Assembly (NCBI RefSeq): GCF_004766315.1
Contig: NZ_PVSN01000017.1
Span: forward strand, 1-32,850
Direction: 5' to 3'
DNA: 32,850 nucleotides
Origin: Weissella confusa
Lineage (GTDB): Bacteria > Bacillota > Bacilli > Lactobacillales > Lactobacillaceae
A model generated the notes under the pieces. The model made no database searches. It was not told where the DNA came from and was given only the letters and a program-made list of their open reading frames with translations. A program made the position numbers and the translations under genes. Of the stretch, positions 30,967 to 32,850 are shown piece after piece; position 1 is the first letter of the stretch, and each line of letters opens with the position of its first letter.

Positions 30967-31004
30967 ATATCAAGTCCCCGGGCAATTTTGTTCGGGCTTT
31001 TTTT
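30967..31004 (+). ncRNA. Short leader RNA ending in a terminator, upstream of abi
   Basis: About 38 bases from the predicted start to the end of a hairpin: CCCGGGCA (30977-30984), loop ATTT, TGTTCGGG (30989-30996), then CTTTTTTT. Strong promoter, tiny RNA and terminator in front of the protein gene means most transcripts would stop here and a minority read into abi. This is the architecture of an attenuator or of RNA-antitoxin loci. No tandem repeats of the ToxIN/AbiQ type are visible. Confidence 0.6.
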
Positions 31005-31025
31005 ATAGTAAAGCTGGAATTAAAA

Positions 31026-32009
31026 ATGAATATACAAGATGAAAATCAAAAACTTGTAAATGTTTTTAGTGATCGAAAAATGTCAATCGATTCAGAAAAT
31101 GCAAGTATCGCCATTAAAAATATCGGATACTATAAGTTAAAAGAATACGCAAAGCCATTTGTAAGAGATGGTCTATATGATGGACTACTATTCAGCAGTG
31201 TGTTAAAACGATATTTTTTTGATAAAAACCTAAGAATACATTTGTTACATATTATTGAAATGATTGAACTAGCCTTTAAAAACAGTCTTGCCGAGCTAAT
31301 AGGTAATGACTCTGGCCCATTTGGATATTTGGACTTTTTAGTTTGGGCTGATCAAGGACGTTATACCTCTGAGTATATTATTGGAGAACAATCTTTGATA
31401 AAAAATACAATTTTGAAAATGATTAAAAATATGAATGAATATTCAAATCCAGAATATTTTGACGAAAAAAATCTCATTTTAAAAGATAATAAATATAATA
31501 AAGTAGAAAATGGTTCTCAACATAAGAAGTATCCTACCGTTTGGCTAGCATTTGATTTATTATCATTTGGACAATTACATCATATTTACCAACTTTTACC
31601 GTTGAAAAGTAAGAATAAAATTGCTAAAAATTTTAATTGTGGTAGTTCTGAATTAAATTCATGGATAGGGGCAATGGTTTTAGTTAGAAACGTTTGTGCA
31701 CACAGTTCTAATTTAATTGATATTGAATTTAAAACTTTGCCAAAATCTAAAGTCGAATGGAGAGAATATTTAGATGTTCACGAACGAAAAAACGGTAAAA
31801 CTGAGATAACTAATAAATTAGCCAGCGTTATTATTCCGATAGTTTATTTGGCTCATAATATAGATCAAAATTATGGTTTTGGAGACATCTATAAAGATAT
31901 TCAAAACGCCATAAAGCCTGTAAGAAAAAACGGCGAAAATCAAGCGCAAGCATTAGGCTTTAGTAGCAAGGCAAAAATGATTAAGTTCTTTTCAAATTAT
32001 TTTCAATAA
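31026..32009 (+). CDS. Abortive infection protein, Abi_2 (AbiD/AbiF) family
   Basis: 327 residues; expected to protect the lysogen by killing or arresting cells infected by another phage. The N-terminus (ENASIAIKNIGYYKLKEYAK) and FFDKNLRIHLLHIIEMIELA are typical of Abi_2. MVLVRNVCAHSSNLIDIEF holds R221-N222-x3-H226, the R-x4-H pattern of HEPN-type RNases, supporting an RNA-cleaving activity by inference. The gene is visibly richer in A/T and in rare-type codons (ATA, AGA, AAA) than the phage genes around it, suggesting recent acquisition. The ribosome site is weak (CTGGAAT). It is carried with its own promoter, leader hairpin and terminator between duplicated terminator sequences, a self-contained moron. 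Confidence 0.85.
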   Translation: MNIQDENQKLVNVFSDRKMSIDSENASIAIKNIGYYKLKEYAKPFVRDGLYDGLLFSSVLKRYFFDKNLRIHLLHIIEMIELAFKNSLAELIGNDSGPFGYLDFLVWADQGRYTSEYIIGEQSLIKNTILKMIKNMNEYSNPEYFDEKNLILKDNKYNKVENGSQHKKYPTVWLAFDLLSFGQLHHIYQLLPLKSKNKIAKNFNCGSSELNSWIGAMVLVRNVCAHSSNLIDIEFKTLPKSKVEWREYLDVHERKNGKTEITNKLASVIIPIVYLAHNIDQNYGFGDIYKDIQNAIKPVRKNGENQAQALGFSSKAKMIKFFSNYFQ

Positions 32010-32034
32010 TAACTTTAGTTGATTTACTTGAAAA

Positions 32035-32079
32035 AAGCCCGCTGGACTTGGATTAACTTCCTCGTCTGGTGGGTTTTTT
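32035..32079 (+). terminator. Terminator after abi (repeat copy 2)
   Basis: Identical for 35 bases (32035-32069) to the terminator at 30877. Two later C-to-T differences turn GCGGGC into GTGGGT, leaving a weaker G-U-paired stem, followed by TTTTTT. Confidence 0.85.
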
Positions 32080-32147
32080 ATTGTACAATAATTGAGTGAG
32101 GGAATGACAGGTCATAACCTGCAAACTAAAAATTTAATTCAGCTTAG

Positions 32148-32196
32148 TTTGCGCCAGCCGATATGAGGATTAATATTTGCGCCATATTTGCGCCAG
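32148..32196. repeat. TTTGCGCCA direct repeats, possible attachment-end sites
   Basis: TTTGCGCCA occurs three times (32148, 32176, 32187); the last two form an 11-bp tandem ATATTTGCGCC (32173-32183, 32184-32194). Nearby are CAGGT-cata-ACCTG (32108-32121) and CCAGTA/TACTGG (32193-32215). Clustered short repeats at the boundary between phage genes and a chromosomal-looking gene are what integrase arm sites or an att region look like. The rest of the 32080-32283 gap holds no gene I can support. Confidence 0.5.
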
Positions 32197-32283
32197 TAAA
32201 CGCTCAAACTACTGGTGTATAAGCATTTACACATTCCCACGTACAACGAACCGTTTGTGGCCATAAGCTAAAAATAAACATAC

Positions 32284-32328
32284 AAAAACCACTGAAACAG
32301 TTGATATAACGGCTTTCAGTGGTTTTTT
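32284..32328. terminator. Bidirectional terminator
   Basis: CCACTGAAA (32289-32297) pairs with TTTCAGTGG (32314-32322); six T follow on + and five A precede (T-run on the minus strand). It would end the minus-strand gene at 32344 and any rightward phage transcript. Confidence 0.85.
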
Positions 32329-32343
32329 GTATGTATTTAATTA

Positions 32344-32736
32344 TCATTGCAAAGCTTGTGTCGCTGCTGGATCATCACCGGTACTGGTATCTGCAGTAGC
32401 AGTACCATCATCTTGTACTTGGGTTTCGGATGCAGTTGCTTGCGAATCAGAAGCAACTGGTACTTCGGCCGTTTCGGGTTGTGAATAATCTGATGTGGCA
32501 GGTGCATAAGCTGTGTCGTCACTTGGAACACTAGTGTCGGCAACGGATTCTTGCACGTCAGCCGAAGTAGCGACTGCTGGTTCATATGTATCTTGAGGCG
32601 TCACAACAGTAGCTGAGCTTGCTTGTTCTGTTGAAGAACTCGCTGATGATGACGAAGAAATACTTGATGTGATGATTTTAGTTTTTGGATGGAGAACCTT
32701 AGTAGATTCGGCTTTTTTATTTGGGTGAATTGTCAA
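32344..32736 (-). pseudogene. C-terminal part of a Ser/Thr/Ala-rich surface-type protein, cut by IS30
   Basis: About 120 codons of low-complexity sequence rich in Ser, Thr, Ala, Asp and Glu (SSSSSASSSTEQASSATVV, ATADTSTGDDPAATQALQ), with no start codon better than a TTG inside the IS end. Such disordered linkers occur in secreted or wall-attached proteins of lactic acid bacteria (for example LysM proteins), but no domain is visible here. The N-terminal part would lie on the other side of the IS30 element, beyond the right edge. The reading frame overlaps the transposase stop by four bases. Probably host chromosome flanking the prophage. Confidence 0.5.
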
Positions 32737-32850
32737 TTCAACCGGAACACTTGAGATAAATAATATTCTTTAGCCGATCTCCAGCCGAAAAGCTTTCGAG
32801 GTCGGCTATTAATTTGCTCAACCATTTGTTCAATGTATTCGTCTGAATAA
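32710..32850 (-). mobile_element. IS30-family insertion sequence, 3' end (continues past right edge)
   Basis: Defined by the transposase C-terminus and the inverted motif GAATTG-T-CAATTC around its stop (32728-32740), which probably belongs to the IS end. The exact terminal repeat and target duplication cannot be read from one end, so the left limit is approximate. Confidence 0.6.
32733..32850 (-). CDS. IS30-family transposase, C-terminal fragment (runs off the window)
   Basis: 39 codons in view, ending at TGA (32733-32735): YSDEYIEQMVEQINSRPRKL, FGWRSAKEYYLSQVFRLN. The N/S-R-P-R-K-x-x-G/N-x-x-x-x-x-E block is the end of the DDE domain in IS30 transposases. Whether the rest is intact cannot be seen. 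Confidence 0.8.
   Translation of the reverse strand, partial: YSDEYIEQMVEQINSRPRKLFGWRSAKEYYLSQVFRLN

Noticed and set aside
30967-31026. ToxIN/AbiQ-type repeat antitoxin RNA
   Set aside because: No tandem repeats precede the terminator and the protein is Abi_2-like, not ToxN-like. The leader is reported only as a short RNA of unknown role.
1-32850. CRISPR array
   Set aside because: No regularly spaced repeats of 25-40 bases with spacers were seen; the 72-bp and 35-bp repeats are single pairs with genes between them.

Overview
The window looks like most of a Siphoviridae-type prophage (HK97-like head, long non-contractile tail) in a low-GC Gram-positive lactic acid bacterium. Weissella is my best guess, with Leuconostocaceae as the wider possibility. 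The reasons are the strong AGGAGG ribosome sites, heavy use of TTG leucine codons, the lactic-phage gene set (YopX, ArpU, DUF1056, DUF806, DUF1617, LL-H-type holin, secreted GH25 lysin) and flanking IS1380- and IS30-family transposases. No 16S or housekeeping gene is present, so the genus is inference. Nearly everything reads on the + strand. The exceptions are the two edge IS fragments, one chromosomal fragment at the right end and one lone hairpin terminator.

Layout. 1-698: an IS1380-family element (minus strand) has cut into the replication module and left only the last 30 codons of an upstream gene. 699-3832: replication, with a primase, a D5/VapE-type helicase, an intergenic stretch full of GTAGGGTT iterons that looks like the phage origin, and a RusA resolvase. 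3835-5557: seven small, mostly unknown accessory genes in a tightly coupled operon. 5641-6066: ArpU-type late regulator. 6067-7011: a non-structural island with a CsbD-like gene, two tRNAs (CAU and Leu-UAA), a candidate small RNA with tracrRNA-like sequence, and a 29-residue membrane peptide. 7012-12148: HNH endonuclease, probable cos region, TerS, TerL, DUF1056, portal and ClpP-like protease. 12168-16135: major capsid, a duplicated Ig/FN3 cassette, connectors and major tail protein. 16232-28572: tail chaperones G and GT (classic -1 slip at G GGT TTA), tape measure with a transglycosylase domain, an oversized evolved Dit, and Tal with duplicated carbohydrate-binding-like modules. 28585-30814: baseplate-end small genes, XhlA-like and LL-H holins, and a GH25 endolysin with a signal peptide. 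30877-32079: an AT-rich Abi_2-type abortive infection gene with a consensus promoter and its own mini-RNA/terminator, flanked by 35-bp identical terminator repeats. 32100-32283: TTTGCGCCA repeats, a likely attachment-end region. 32284-32850: terminator, a Ser/Thr/Ala-rich chromosomal protein fragment and the end of an IS30-family transposase.

How it works together. The early half copies DNA (primase, helicase, origin, RusA), ArpU would switch on late transcription, and HNH plus terminase cut and package DNA at the presumed cos. The head and tail genes follow in assembly order and the lysis genes come last. No integrase, repressor or Cro is visible; these would lie left of the IS or have been lost. 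The IS insertion beheads the gene translationally coupled to primase, so this prophage is probably defective or domesticated.

Most unusual points: the tracr-like RNA at 6708-6816; the Abi gene with promoter-RNA-terminator leader inside duplicated terminators; the 72-bp direct repeats around the Ig cassette next to a capsid gene whose C-terminus appears frameshifted; and the iteron motif of the origin recurring as a perfect hairpin in front of dit.
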